Below the pieces are notes generated by a model. That model saw only the letters and a program-made list of their open reading frames with translations, did no database searches and was not told the DNA's origin. 64,000 nucleotides of DNA from Lysobacter sp. K5869 (GTDB lineage Bacteria; Pseudomonadota; Gammaproteobacteria; Xanthomonadales; Xanthomonadaceae). Below are positions 35,665 through 44,654 of this stretch, one piece after another. Each line of letters begins with the position of its first letter. The stretch's first letter is position 1. The stretch covers positions 4,441,001 to 4,505,000 of the forward strand of contig NZ_CP072597.1 of the NCBI RefSeq assembly GCF_018847975.1, written 5' to 3'. The position numbers were made by a program, and so were the translations under genes.

Positions 35665-38355
35665 TTACAGCGTGCGCTGAACCTCGATGCGCTCGAAGCA
35701 CTCGATCTGGTCGCCCGGCTTGACGTCGTTGTACGCCTTCACGCCGATGCCGCATTCGGTGCCGTTGCGCACTTCGTCGACGTTTTCCTTGAAGCGGCGC
35801 AGCGATTCGAGTTCGCCTTCGAAGATCACCGCGTTGTCGCGCAGCACGCGGATCGGCTTGGAGCGCTTGACCACGCCCTCGATCACCATGCAGCCGGCGA
35901 CCGCGCCGAACTTGGAGCTGCGGAAGACGTCGCGGACCTGGGCGGTGCCGATGATCTCTTCGCGGATCTCCATGCCGAGGATGCCCGAGGCGACCTGCTT
36001 CACCTGATCGATCACGTCATAGATGATCGAGAAGTAGCGCAGATCGACGCCGTTGGCCTCGATGATGCGGCGCGCGGAGGCGTCGGCGCGGACGTTGAAG
36101 CCGATCACCGTGGCCTTGGCGGTCGCCGCGGCGTTGGCGTCGGATTCGGTGATGCCGCCCACGCCGGAGCTGATCACGTTGATGCGGATCTGATCGTTGG
36201 ACAGCGCGACCAGCGCCTGACGCAACGCTTCCACCGAACCCTGCACGTCGGCCTTGACGACGAGGTTGAGGCTCAGCTGGCCCTCGCCCTTGCCCATCTG
36301 GGCCATGATGTCTTCCATGCGGTTGCCGGCGGCGGCGACCAGGCGCGATTCGCGGCGCTTGGCGTCGCGCTGCTGCGCCACGTCCTTGGCCAGGCGCTCG
36401 TCCTCGACCACAACGAAGTCGTCGCCGGCGTCGGGCACGCCCGACAGGCCGAGCACCTGCACCGGAATCGACGGACCGGCCTGTTCGACCTGCTTGCCGG
36501 TTTCGTCGAACAGCGCGCGCACGCGGCCGTAATGCACGCCGCACACGAGGTAATCGCCCTTCTTGAGCTGGCCCTGCTGGACCAGCACGGTCGCGACCGG
36601 ACCGCGGCCCTTGTCGAGCGCGGATTCGATCACCGTGCCGGTGGCGCGGCCGACCGGAGCGGCCTTGAGTTCGAGCACTTCGGCCTGCAGCGAGATCGCG
36701 TCGAGCAGATTGTCCACGCCCGCGCCGGTCTTGGCGGAGAGTTCGACCATCTGGGTGTCGCCGCCGAAATCTTCGGCGACCACGTCTTCGCTCAGCAGTT
36801 CGTTCTTGACCCGCAGCGGATCGGCGTCGGACTTGTCGATCTTGTTGATCGCCACGATCAGCGGAACGCCGGCGGCCTTGGCGTGCTGCACGGCTTCCTT
36901 GGTCTGCGGCATGACGCCGTCGTCGGCGGCCACGACCAGCACCACGATGTCGGTCAGCTTGGCGCCGCGCGCGCGCATCGAGGTGAAGGCGGCGTGGCCC
37001 GGGGTGTCGAGGAAGCTGATCACGCCCTTCGGCGTTTCCACGTGGTACGCGCCGATGTGCTGGGTGATGCCGCCGGCTTCGCCGGAGGCGACCTTGGTGC
37101 GGCGGATGTAGTCCAGCAGCGAGGTCTTGCCGTGGTCGACGTGGCCCATGATGGTGACCACCGGGGGGCGCGGCGCCTTGTCGCCCTGCGCTTCCTCGGC
37201 GTGGGCCAGCAACGCGTCCTCGGCGTCGTTGCCGAGCGCCTTGACCACGATGTGGCCGAGTTCCTCGGTCACCAGCGCGGCGGTGTCGTGGTCGATGCTC
37301 TGGTTGATGGTCGCCATGACGCCCATCTTGAACATCGCCTTGACCACGTCGCCGCCCTTGAGCGCGAGCTTCTGCGCGAGGTCGGCCACGGTGATGGTCT
37401 CGCCGATGGCGACTTCGCGCACGATCGGCGCGGTCGGACGCGAGAAGCCGTGCTGGCCGCCGCCGGAGCGCGACTGCTCGGACTGGCGGCGGTTCTGCTG
37501 CGGACGGCCGCCCTTGCCGCGGGTGTTGCTGTTGCTGCGGCGGGCGCGGTCGGACGGCGACAGGTGCAACTGGCCGGCGAAGCGGTTGGCCGCGTCGTCG
37601 TCCTCGACGCCGGCGACCATCGCGTGCGAGCCGCGGGTCTTGTGGCGCGCGGCGGCGGCGTTGCGGTCGTCGGCCGGACGCGCGGGTTCGGCGCGGGCCG
37701 GCTTGGGATGGCCGTGGCCGTGGGTCGTGGTCGGCGGCTTGCGCACCGAGTCGGCGCCGGCCGGAGCGGCGGCGCCGGTCGCGGCGGCGGCGGCGGCCGG
37801 GGTCGCGGCGGCCGGAGCGCTGGCGGCCTCGGCGGCGCGGCGCGCGGCCTCGTCCTCCTCGGCCTTGGCGCGCACGGCGTCCTCGGCGGCGCGGCGGACC
37901 GCGTCGGCGGCATCGGCGCGGCGCTTGTCGTCGGCGGCCAGGCGCTGCTGCTCGGCGAGATTGCGCTGCTTGGATTCCTCCAGCTTGCGCAGGATCTCGG
38001 CGCGCTCGTCGTCCTCGCTCACCGGCGCGCCGGAGTCGTTCGGCTTGACCAGGGTCACCTTCTTGCGCACCACCACGTCGACCGTGGTGCGGTTCTTGCC
38101 GCCGCCGACGGTGATTTCCTGCTTGCGGCTGCGGTTGAGGGTGATCTTCTTCGCCGCCTCGTCGCTGTCGGCGGGCTTATCGGCCTTGCCGTGCGAGCGC
38201 TTGAGGAAGCCGAGCAGCTTGACTTTCTCGATGCTGGTCACGACCTGATCGGGGCCGCTGAACTTCATGCCGGCCTCGGCCAGCTGTTCCAGCAACTTCT
38301 CGACCGGCGTGTTCACCAGTTCGGCCAGCTTGCGGATGGTGGTTTGCTGCGACAT
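35665..38355 (-). CDS. infB: translation initiation factor IF-2
   Basis: 896 residues. GTPase that brings initiator tRNA to the 30S subunit. N-terminal IF2_N motif ([20 protein letters not shown]), a long Ala/Glu/Arg-rich variable region (about residues 100-250), a second IF2_N-like part near 330, then the G domain: GHVDHGKTS near residue 403, DTPGH, NKID, and C-terminal beta-barrel domains ending [14 protein letters not shown] [19 protein letters not shown] 38355 matches family starts; a longer upstream frame is not needed. Follows nusA as in other proteobacteria. Confidence 0.97.
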   Translation of the reverse strand: MSQQTTIRKLAELVNTPVEKLLEQLAEAGMKFSGPDQVVTSIEKVKLLGFLKRSHGKADKPADSDEAAKKITLNRSRKQEITVGGGKNRTTVDVVVRKKVTLVKPNDSGAPVSEDDERAEILRKLEESKQRNLAEQQRLAADDKRRADAADAVRRAAEDAVRAKAEEDEAARRAAEAASAPAAATPAAAAAATGAAAPAGADSVRKPPTTTHGHGHPKPARAEPARPADDRNAAAARHKTRGSHAMVAGVEDDDAANRFAGQLHLSPSDRARRSNSNTRGKGGRPQQNRRQSEQSRSGGGQHGFSRPTAPIVREVAIGETITVADLAQKLALKGGDVVKAMFKMGVMATINQSIDHDTAALVTEELGHIVVKALGNDAEDALLAHAEEAQGDKAPRPPVVTIMGHVDHGKTSLLDYIRRTKVASGEAGGITQHIGAYHVETPKGVISFLDTPGHAAFTSMRARGAKLTDIVVLVVAADDGVMPQTKEAVQHAKAAGVPLIVAINKIDKSDADPLRVKNELLSEDVVAEDFGGDTQMVELSAKTGAGVDNLLDAISLQAEVLELKAAPVGRATGTVIESALDKGRGPVATVLVQQGQLKKGDYLVCGVHYGRVRALFDETGKQVEQAGPSIPVQVLGLSGVPDAGDDFVVVEDERLAKDVAQQRDAKRRESRLVAAAGNRMEDIMAQMGKGEGQLSLNLVVKADVQGSVEALRQALVALSNDQIRINVISSGVGGITESDANAAATAKATVIGFNVRADASARRIIEANGVDLRYFSIIYDVIDQVKQVASGILGMEIREEIIGTAQVRDVFRSSKFGAVAGCMVIEGVVKRSKPIRVLRDNAVIFEGELESLRRFKENVDEVRNGTECGIGVKAYNDVKPGDQIECFERIEVQRTL

Positions 38356-38566
38356 TCGGTTTCCGTGTCCTCTTGGCGCGGGACGCATCCCGCGCGTGAT
38401 GGCGCCATTCTAGCTCCGCGCGCGCCGCAGGTCCGGCTCGCGCAGGCCATCGCGGCCTGCTCGCGGACCGGGCCGATGCCCGGTCCTGCGAATCCGGCGG
38501 GGCCCCGAGGGCCGTGGCCGGCTTGCCGCAAGACGCCCCTGTGGACCTCTTGCGGCCTTCCTCACC

Positions 38567-40054
38567 TCATTCGAACCAGTGCTTGCGCGCTTCCATGATC
38601 AGGGCGGCGGCACGTTCCTCGTCCACGCCTTCGATGTCGGTCAACTCGTCGGAGGCCAGATCGGCCAGATCGTCGCGGGTGACCACCCCGCGCGAGGCCA
38701 GCGTGAACGCCAGCGCTTCGTCCATGCCCGCCAGTTCCAGCAGATCGGCGGCGGGCTGATGTTCGTCGAGCTCTTCCTCGGCGGCCAGCGCCTCGTTGAG
38801 CAGCGCGTCGCGGGCGCGGGCGCGCAGTTCCTCGACGATGTCCTCGTCGAAGCCTTCGACCGCCAGCAGCTCGCCGACCGGCACGTAGGCGATTTCCTCG
38901 ACCGTGCTGAAGCCTTCCGAGACCAGGATGCCGGCGATTTCCTCGTCGACTTCCAGCTTGTCCTGGAACAGCTGGCGCGCGGCGTTCTGCTCGGCCTCGG
39001 ACTTGGCGGTGACCTGGTCCTGGGTCATGACGTTGAGCTGCCAGCCCGACAGGCGGCTGGCCAGGCGCACGTTCTGGCCGCCCTTGCCGATCGCCTGGGC
39101 CAGTCGGTCCTCGGCCACGGCCAGATCCATCGAGTGCTTCTCTTCGTCGACGATGATCGACTGCACTTCCGCCGGCGCCATCGCGTTGATGACGAACTGG
39201 GCCGGATTGTCCGACCACAGCACGATGTCCACGCGCTCGCCGTTGAGTTCGTTCGACACCGCCTGCACGCGCGAACCGCGCATGCCGATGCAGGCGCCGA
39301 TCGGATCGGTGCGGTTGTCGTGCGCGAGCACGGCGATCTTGGCGCGGTCGCCCGGATCGCGCGCGCAGGCCTTGATCGAGACCAGGCCCTGACCGACTTC
39401 CGGCACTTCCAGCTTGAACAGCTCCATCATGAATTCCGGCGCGGCGCGGCTGATGAACAGCTGCGGGCCGCGCGGCTCGGTGCGCACGTCGAACAGGTAG
39501 CCGCGGACGCGGTCGCCGGCGCGCAGCACGTCGCGCGGGATGCCCTTGTCCTTGGGAATGATCGCCTCGGAGTTGCCGCCGAGGTCGACGTAGATGTTGC
39601 CGCGCTCCACGCGCTTGACGATGCCGGTGACCAGCTCGCCGACGCGGTCCTTCCACGCGTCCACGACCTGGGCGCGCTCGGCCTCGCGCACGCGCTGCAC
39701 GATCACCTGCTTGGCGGCCTGGGCGGCGATGCGGCCGAATTCGGGGTTCTCGATCTGCTCTTCGATGTAGTCGCCGACTTCCACGCCCTCGACTTCGTCG
39801 ACCGCGTCCATCAGGCGGATCTGGCGGTCCACCGAATCCATCACCACGTCGTCGGCCACGACTTCCATGCGGCGGAAGGTTTCGTAGCTGCCGTCCTTCT
39901 GATCGATGGACACGCGCACCAGCACGTCCTCGTCGTGGTAGCGCTTCTTCGCCGCCGACGCCAGCGCGGCCTCGATGGCCTCGAAGATGACCTCACGCGG
40001 CACGCCCTTTTCGTTGGCGACCGCGTCCACCACCAGCAACAGTTCCTTGCTCAT
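38567..40054 (-). CDS. nusA: transcription termination/antitermination factor NusA
   Basis: 495 residues, same as E. coli. Binds RNA polymerase and nascent RNA. N-terminal domain MSKELLLVVDAVANEKGVPR, S1 domain (GELVTGIVKRVERGNIYVDL), KH domains (GACIGMRGSRVQAVSNELNG, AIGKGGQNVRLASRLSGWQL), and two C-terminal acidic repeats (LLELAGMDEALAFTLASRGV, LADLASDELTDIEGVDEERA). ATG 40054 has GGAG 7 nt upstream. Between rimP and infB. Confidence 0.97.
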   Translation of the reverse strand: MSKELLLVVDAVANEKGVPREVIFEAIEAALASAAKKRYHDEDVLVRVSIDQKDGSYETFRRMEVVADDVVMDSVDRQIRLMDAVDEVEGVEVGDYIEEQIENPEFGRIAAQAAKQVIVQRVREAERAQVVDAWKDRVGELVTGIVKRVERGNIYVDLGGNSEAIIPKDKGIPRDVLRAGDRVRGYLFDVRTEPRGPQLFISRAAPEFMMELFKLEVPEVGQGLVSIKACARDPGDRAKIAVLAHDNRTDPIGACIGMRGSRVQAVSNELNGERVDIVLWSDNPAQFVINAMAPAEVQSIIVDEEKHSMDLAVAEDRLAQAIGKGGQNVRLASRLSGWQLNVMTQDQVTAKSEAEQNAARQLFQDKLEVDEEIAGILVSEGFSTVEEIAYVPVGELLAVEGFDEDIVEELRARARDALLNEALAAEEELDEHQPAADLLELAGMDEALAFTLASRGVVTRDDLADLASDELTDIEGVDEERAAALIMEARKHWFE

Positions 40055-40120
40055 CTCGTCACTCCGCACGGTTCGGCGTGGGCCGCCGGCTCTCGGGTTG
40101 GTAATTAAAGGTTTCGATGC

Positions 40121-40699
40121 TTACTTCTTCGAAGCGTCCGGCTTCGAAGACTTGTCCTTGGCCGGCTTGGCCTTGCCGGGCTTGCTCGGAGCGAAGCCCA
40201 GCGCTTCCCAGTCCGGCACGATCCGGCCCTTGTCGATGTTCGCGAACGGCACCGCGAAGCGCGCGCCGTCGACGGCGAAGACCACTTGCTCGCCTTCCAC
40301 GCCGACGATTTCGCCCTGCAGGCGGCGGCGGCCTTCGTGCGGCAGCTTGAGGCCGACCTTGGCGCTCTCTCCGGCGAAACGGCGGTAATGATCCAGCGTG
40401 AACAGCGGGCGGTCGATGCCCGGCGACGATACTTCCAGGGTGTAGTTGCCGCTGATCGGATCTTCGACGTCGAGCTGGGCGGAAATCTCGCGGCTCACCG
40501 CTTCGCAGTCTTCGATGCTCACCGAACGCGGCTGCTCGCCTTCCGGCGTCGCGTCGACTTCCGCCGCCGGCACGTCGATGTAGACGCGCAGCGTCGCGCT
40601 GCCCGGCGCGGGCAGGTATTCGATGCCGAGCAATTCCACGCCCAGCGACGCCACCGTGGGCGCCAGCAATTGAGCGATTTGCGTTGCCTTGTCCGTCAC
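40121..40699 (-). CDS. rimP: ribosome maturation factor RimP
   Basis: 192 residues. Needed for 30S subunit maturation. Motifs [40 protein letters not shown] and [20 protein letters not shown] are typical. The C-terminal tail is Lys/Pro-rich ([20 protein letters not shown]), longer than in E. coli. Start is GTG 40699 with TAGGAG upstream. First protein gene of the cluster; the initiator tRNA gene is upstream. Confidence 0.95.
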   Translation of the reverse strand: MTDKATQIAQLLAPTVASLGVELLGIEYLPAPGSATLRVYIDVPAAEVDATPEGEQPRSVSIEDCEAVSREISAQLDVEDPISGNYTLEVSSPGIDRPLFTLDHYRRFAGESAKVGLKLPHEGRRRLQGEIVGVEGEQVVFAVDGARFAVPFANIDKGRIVPDWEALGFAPSKPGKAKPAKDKSSKPDASKK

Positions 40700-40856
40700 G
40701 CGCCTGAACTCCTAAAGGGTTGCGACCGGCGCAACCCATCATCGGGATGCAATGTTTCCGCGATCCTTCCGCGTCCGCGGCGACGGCCGGTTCGCCATCG
40801 ATGCCGCACACGCGAAAAAACGGATCGCAACGCCGGTTTACGGAAAGCCGAAAACA

Positions 40857-40881
40857 ACAAGGGGCCCATCGGGCCCCTTGT
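40857..40881 (-). terminator. hairpin between the initiator tRNA and rimP
   Basis: 11-bp perfect stem ACAAGGGGCCC with a 3-nt loop, followed on the minus strand by TTGTTTTC. It fits an intrinsic terminator or attenuator for the tRNA transcript, about 105 bp after the tRNA. Confidence 0.8.
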
Positions 40882-40987
40882 CCGTACAACTGGATTTCGG
40901 CGTATCGGCGCGAGCAGAGCGCTGATACAAAGCCCGACTTTCGATCGAAACGGCCGCTGCTAAGAGCGCGGCCGCGACAGCCAAAAG

Positions 40988-41064
<77 letters not shown>

Positions 41065-41075
41065 TCAGGCCGACC

Positions 41076-41104
41076 ATTGTAGCGATCGGCTAAACTTTCT
41101 GCAA
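41076..41104 (-). promoter_or_regulatory. promoter of the initiator tRNA
   Basis: On the minus strand TTGCAG and TACAAT are separated by exactly 17 bp. The -10 box ends 12 bp before the mature tRNA, which puts the start site a few bases upstream of it. Confidence 0.75.
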
Positions 41105-41460
41105 GCCTGCAATCAAAGTTTCATGATCGCCGCTTACCTGCCGAACGCGCCCGGTGTTTCCCGGTGTTTCGCGAAAATCCGTATCGCGTTCGCAGGCCGG
41201 CAATCTTAGGCTGTGTTCAAAATAATTCAAGCCCCTGAACGCGATTATTTTTCTCATGACTCATTGAGCATGGTTCGGCGGAGGTTGGATCCCCCATTCC
41301 ACCGCGATCTTCGGCGGCGCGGCGATGAATGCCGGTTCAGACGCGCCGCGCTTTCGCCGCAGGCTCCTGAGGCCCGATGCGGACGCGCCGGGGCATCGCG
41401 AAGGCGTCGCGCGCGAAAGCCCTGCTGCGGGCCCGTGCGCCCGCAGCGCCGACGGCAAAG
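41105..41460. other. intergenic region between tRNA-fMet and nuoN
   Basis: About 355 bp without a supported gene. A relatively A/T-rich stretch near 41200-41260 is present, then G+C-rich sequence up to the nuo terminator. Small frames here lack any recognisable features. Confidence 0.5.
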
Positions 41461-41486
41461 AAAAAGGGCCGCGTGAGCGGCCCTTT
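41461..41486 (-). terminator. terminator of the nuo operon
   Basis: 10-bp stem AAAGGGCCGC with loop GTGA, then TTTTTCTTTG on the minus strand, 24 bp after the nuoN stop. Confidence 0.88.
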
Positions 41487-41509
41487 CTCGCAACGTAGTG
41501 GCCGCGGCC

Positions 41510-42964
41510 TCAGGCCGCGAACGCGCGCTGGCACCACTCCATGATCGGGTTCCAAGCGATGCCCAGCGCCAGCAGCGCCAGCGCGTTGACGCCGAACACC
41601 ACGCGCAGCGGACGGTCTTCGCTCGGCGGCGGCAGCTTGCCTTCCGGCTCGTCGAAGTACATCGCCTTGATCACGCGCAAGTAGTAGAACGCGCCGATCA
41701 CCGCGAACACGATGCCGACGATGGCCAGCCACAGCATGTCGCCGTGCAGCGCGGCCTTGAGCACCGCCAGCTTGGCCCAGAAGCCCAGGAACGGCGGCAG
41801 GCCGGCCAGCGAGGCCATCACGCACAGGATCATGCCGGCCAGCCACGGATTGCGCGCGTTGAGGCCCTTGTAGTCGTCGATCTGGTCGGCCTCGAAGCCG
41901 CGGCTGGACATGACGATGATCGCGGCGAACGCGGCCGAGGTCATGATCGCGTAGCTGATCGCGTAGAACATCGCCGAAGCGAAGCCCTGCGCGCCGCCGC
42001 CGGCCATGCCGATGAACAAGAAGCCGACGTGCGAGACCGTCGAGTACGCCAGCAGGCGCTTGAGGTTGGTCTGCAGCAGCGCGCTGAGGTTGCCGATCGC
42101 CAGCGACAGCACCGCCAGACCGGCCAGCAGCAGGCGCCAATGATCGTCCAGGCCGTGCGCGCCGACTTCGAGCAGACGGTAGGTCATGCCGAACGCGGCC
42201 AGCTTCGGCGCGGCGCCGATGAACAAGGTGATCGGGGTCGGCGCGCCCTGGTAGACGTCCGGCAGCCACATGTGGAACGGCGCGGCGCCGAACTTGAAGG
42301 CGATGCCGGCGACCACGAACACCACGCCGGTGATCAGCAGCAGCGAGCGCGGGCCGACCGAGGCGGCGAGCGCGATCTGGTCGAGCATCAGGCTGCCGGT
42401 GGCGCCGTAGATCAGCGACAGGCCGTACAGCAGCAGGCCCGAGGCCAGCGCGCCGAGCACGAAGTACTTGACCGCCGCTTCCGAGGCCAGCGGGCTGTCG
42501 CGGTCCACCGCGACCAGCGCGTAGGAACACAGCGCCAGCATTTCCAGGCCGACGTAGACCATGGTCAGGCTGCCGGCGGAAACCAGGAACATCATGCCGG
42601 CGATGGCGAACAGCATCAGCACCGAGACTTCGCCCTTGTACAGGCCGCGCGCGCGCAGGTAAGGCCAGGTGTAGATCAGCGACAGGATGCCGACCACGCC
42701 GATGGCGAGCTTGAGCACGTCGGCGGCGGTGTCGCGCACGAACATGCCGCTGAGCACCACGCCCTGCCCGCCCACGTCGAAGGCGATCAGCGCGGTGGCG
42801 AGCGCGACCACCAGGATCGAGAAGACGTGGGAGACGATGCGGTTTCGCTCTTCCACGAACAGGTCGAGCATCAGCAGCGCGAACGCGCCGACGACGACCA
42901 CCAGTTCGGGCAGCAGGGGCATGATGTCGGCGAGAGAGCGTACGGGCATGTTCATTAAGTGCAT
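41510..42964 (-). CDS. nuoN: NADH-quinone oxidoreductase subunit N
   Basis: About 484 residues with some 14 membrane helices. Antiporter-like proton-pumping subunit of respiratory complex I. Motifs: LSGMFVRDTAADVLKLAIGV, AGLAVLSLAIGNLSALLQTN followed by LKRLLAYSTVSHVGFLFIGM, and FFxGLPP-like ASLAGLPPFLGFWAKLAVLK. The start may be ATG 42964 or ATG 42955 or 42949; none has a strong ribosome site. Last gene of the operon. A 157-bp gap with a palindrome separates it from nuoM. Confidence 0.95.
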   Translation of the reverse strand: MHLMNMPVRSLADIMPLLPELVVVVGAFALLMLDLFVEERNRIVSHVFSILVVALATALIAFDVGGQGVVLSGMFVRDTAADVLKLAIGVVGILSLIYTWPYLRARGLYKGEVSVLMLFAIAGMMFLVSAGSLTMVYVGLEMLALCSYALVAVDRDSPLASEAAVKYFVLGALASGLLLYGLSLIYGATGSLMLDQIALAASVGPRSLLLITGVVFVVAGIAFKFGAAPFHMWLPDVYQGAPTPITLFIGAAPKLAAFGMTYRLLEVGAHGLDDHWRLLLAGLAVLSLAIGNLSALLQTNLKRLLAYSTVSHVGFLFIGMAGGGAQGFASAMFYAISYAIMTSAAFAAIIVMSSRGFEADQIDDYKGLNARNPWLAGMILCVMASLAGLPPFLGFWAKLAVLKAALHGDMLWLAIVGIVFAVIGAFYYLRVIKAMYFDEPEGKLPPPSEDRPLRVVFGVNALALLALGIAWNPIMEWCQRAFAA

Positions 42965-43002
42965 CTCGTGGCGGATCCGGCCCGGGTGCGAGCCTTGTCT
43001 TA

Positions 43003-43090
43003 GAAGCGAGCGGAGAGGAGCGAGAAGCGAGCGGCGGACTTCCGCGCTGTTCTCCCGTGCCTCACTCCTCGCTGCTACTCACTTCTCTTC
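43003..43090. repeat. purine-rich imperfect palindrome between nuoM and nuoN
   Basis: Left arm GAAGCGAGCGGAGAGGAGCG onwards; right arm on the opposite strand GAAGAGAAGTGAGTAGCAGC onwards. Same style as the elements at 35545, 58269 and 60606 but built from different words. It lies inside the nuo operon. Confidence 0.65.
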
Positions 43091-43121
43091 TTGCGGTGGC
43101 GCGGGCGAACCCGCGCCGCCT

Positions 43122-44636
43122 TTACAACTTGCTGGCGACGATCTGGCTGGCCAGATTCGCGATCGCCGGCTCCATCAGATCGGTCAGCGGCTTGGGCCAC
43201 ACGCCCAGGATCAGCACGCCGGCCGCGAACACGCCCAGCACCAGCGCTTCGCGCGGGTTGATGTCTTCCATCTCCGCCACGTGCGCGTTGCCGACTTCGC
43301 CCCAGATCACGCGCTTGACCAGCCACAGGGTGTAGCCCGCGCCGACGATCAGGGTGGTGGCCGCGCCGACCGCGATCAGCGGGTGCTGCTGGAACGAGGC
43401 CAGGATGACCATGAACTCGCCGACGAAGCCCGAGGTGCCCGGCAGGCCCGAGTTGGCCATCGCGAACAGCACCACGAACGCGGCGAACCAGGGCATCACG
43501 TTGGCGACGCCGCCGTAGTCTTTGATCATGCGGCTGTGCATGCGGTCGTAGAGCACGCCGACGCAGGTGAACATCGCGCCCGACACGAAGCCGTGGCTGA
43601 TCATCTGCACCATCGCGCCCTGCAGGCCCAGGCGCGCGGCGTCGGCGCCGTGGGCGTCGCCGCTGTGGACCAGACCGAAGGCGATGAAGGTGCCCAGGGT
43701 GACGAAGCCCATGTGCGAGACCGACGAGTACGCGATCAGCTTCTTCATGTCCTCCTGGACCAGCGCGACCAGGCCGACGTAGATCACCGCGATCAGGCTC
43801 AGCGCGATCACCAGCCAGGCCCACTCGTGGCCGGCGTCCGGCACGATCGGCAGGACGAAGCGCAAGAAGCCGTAACCGCCGATCTTCAGCATGATCGCGG
43901 CCAGGATCACCGAACCGGCGGTCGGCGCTTCCACGTGCGCGTCCGGCAACCAGGTGTGCACCGGGAACATCGGCACTTTCACCGCGAAGGCGATCAGGAA
44001 GCCGAAGAAGATCCACATCTGCTCGACCGCGCTGAGCTGCACGCCGTACATGTCGGCGATCTGCCAGCTGCCGCCCTTCAGGTACAGGTAGATCAGCCCG
44101 ACCAGCATGAACACCGAGCCGAGGAAGGTGTACAGGAAGAACTTCACCGAGGCGTAGACGCGGCGCGGGCCGCCCCACACGCCGATGATGATGAACATCG
44201 GGATCAGCATGCCCTCGAAGAACACGTAGAACAGCATCGCGTCGAGGGCGGAGAACACGCCGACCATCAGGCCTTCGAGGATCAGGAACGCGGCGTAGTA
44301 CTGGCTGACGCGCTTGTCGATCGAGGTCCAGGCGCTGATCAGCACCAGCATCGAGGTCAGCGTGGTCAGCGCGATCAGCGCCGCCGAGATGCCGTCGACG
44401 CCGAGGTGGTAGCGGATGTCGAAGCTCGTAATCCAGGCCTTTTCCTCGACCAGCTGCATGCCCGCCCCGGAGAAATCGCCGTGGGTGAACATGAGCAGGC
44501 TCAGGCCGAGCGTGGCGATGGCCACGATCAGAGCGAACCAGCGCGCCGAGTTGGCGCGTTGGCCGAAAGCCAGGGTGGCGAAGCCGCCGAAGATGGGCAG
44601 CCAGATCAGGAGGCTAAGCAAGGGCACGGGGATCAC
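43122..44636 (-). CDS. nuoM: NADH-quinone oxidoreductase subunit M
   Basis: 504 residues, about 14 membrane helices, antiporter-like proton pump of complex I. Conserved motifs: LGVDGISAALIALTTLTSML near residue 80, the glutamate in FFEGMLIPMFIIIGVWG, WLPDAHVEAPTAGSVILAAI, and VQEDMKKLIAYSSVSHMGFV. Start is GTG 44636 with AAGGA upstream; it lies 18 bp after the nuoL stop. Confidence 0.96.
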   Translation of the reverse strand: MIPVPLLSLLIWLPIFGGFATLAFGQRANSARWFALIVAIATLGLSLLMFTHGDFSGAGMQLVEEKAWITSFDIRYHLGVDGISAALIALTTLTSMLVLISAWTSIDKRVSQYYAAFLILEGLMVGVFSALDAMLFYVFFEGMLIPMFIIIGVWGGPRRVYASVKFFLYTFLGSVFMLVGLIYLYLKGGSWQIADMYGVQLSAVEQMWIFFGFLIAFAVKVPMFPVHTWLPDAHVEAPTAGSVILAAIMLKIGGYGFLRFVLPIVPDAGHEWAWLVIALSLIAVIYVGLVALVQEDMKKLIAYSSVSHMGFVTLGTFIAFGLVHSGDAHGADAARLGLQGAMVQMISHGFVSGAMFTCVGVLYDRMHSRMIKDYGGVANVMPWFAAFVVLFAMANSGLPGTSGFVGEFMVILASFQQHPLIAVGAATTLIVGAGYTLWLVKRVIWGEVGNAHVAEMEDINPREALVLGVFAAGVLILGVWPKPLTDLMEPAIANLASQIVASKL

Positions 44637-44654
44637 GTCGGGTGTCCTTGTCGT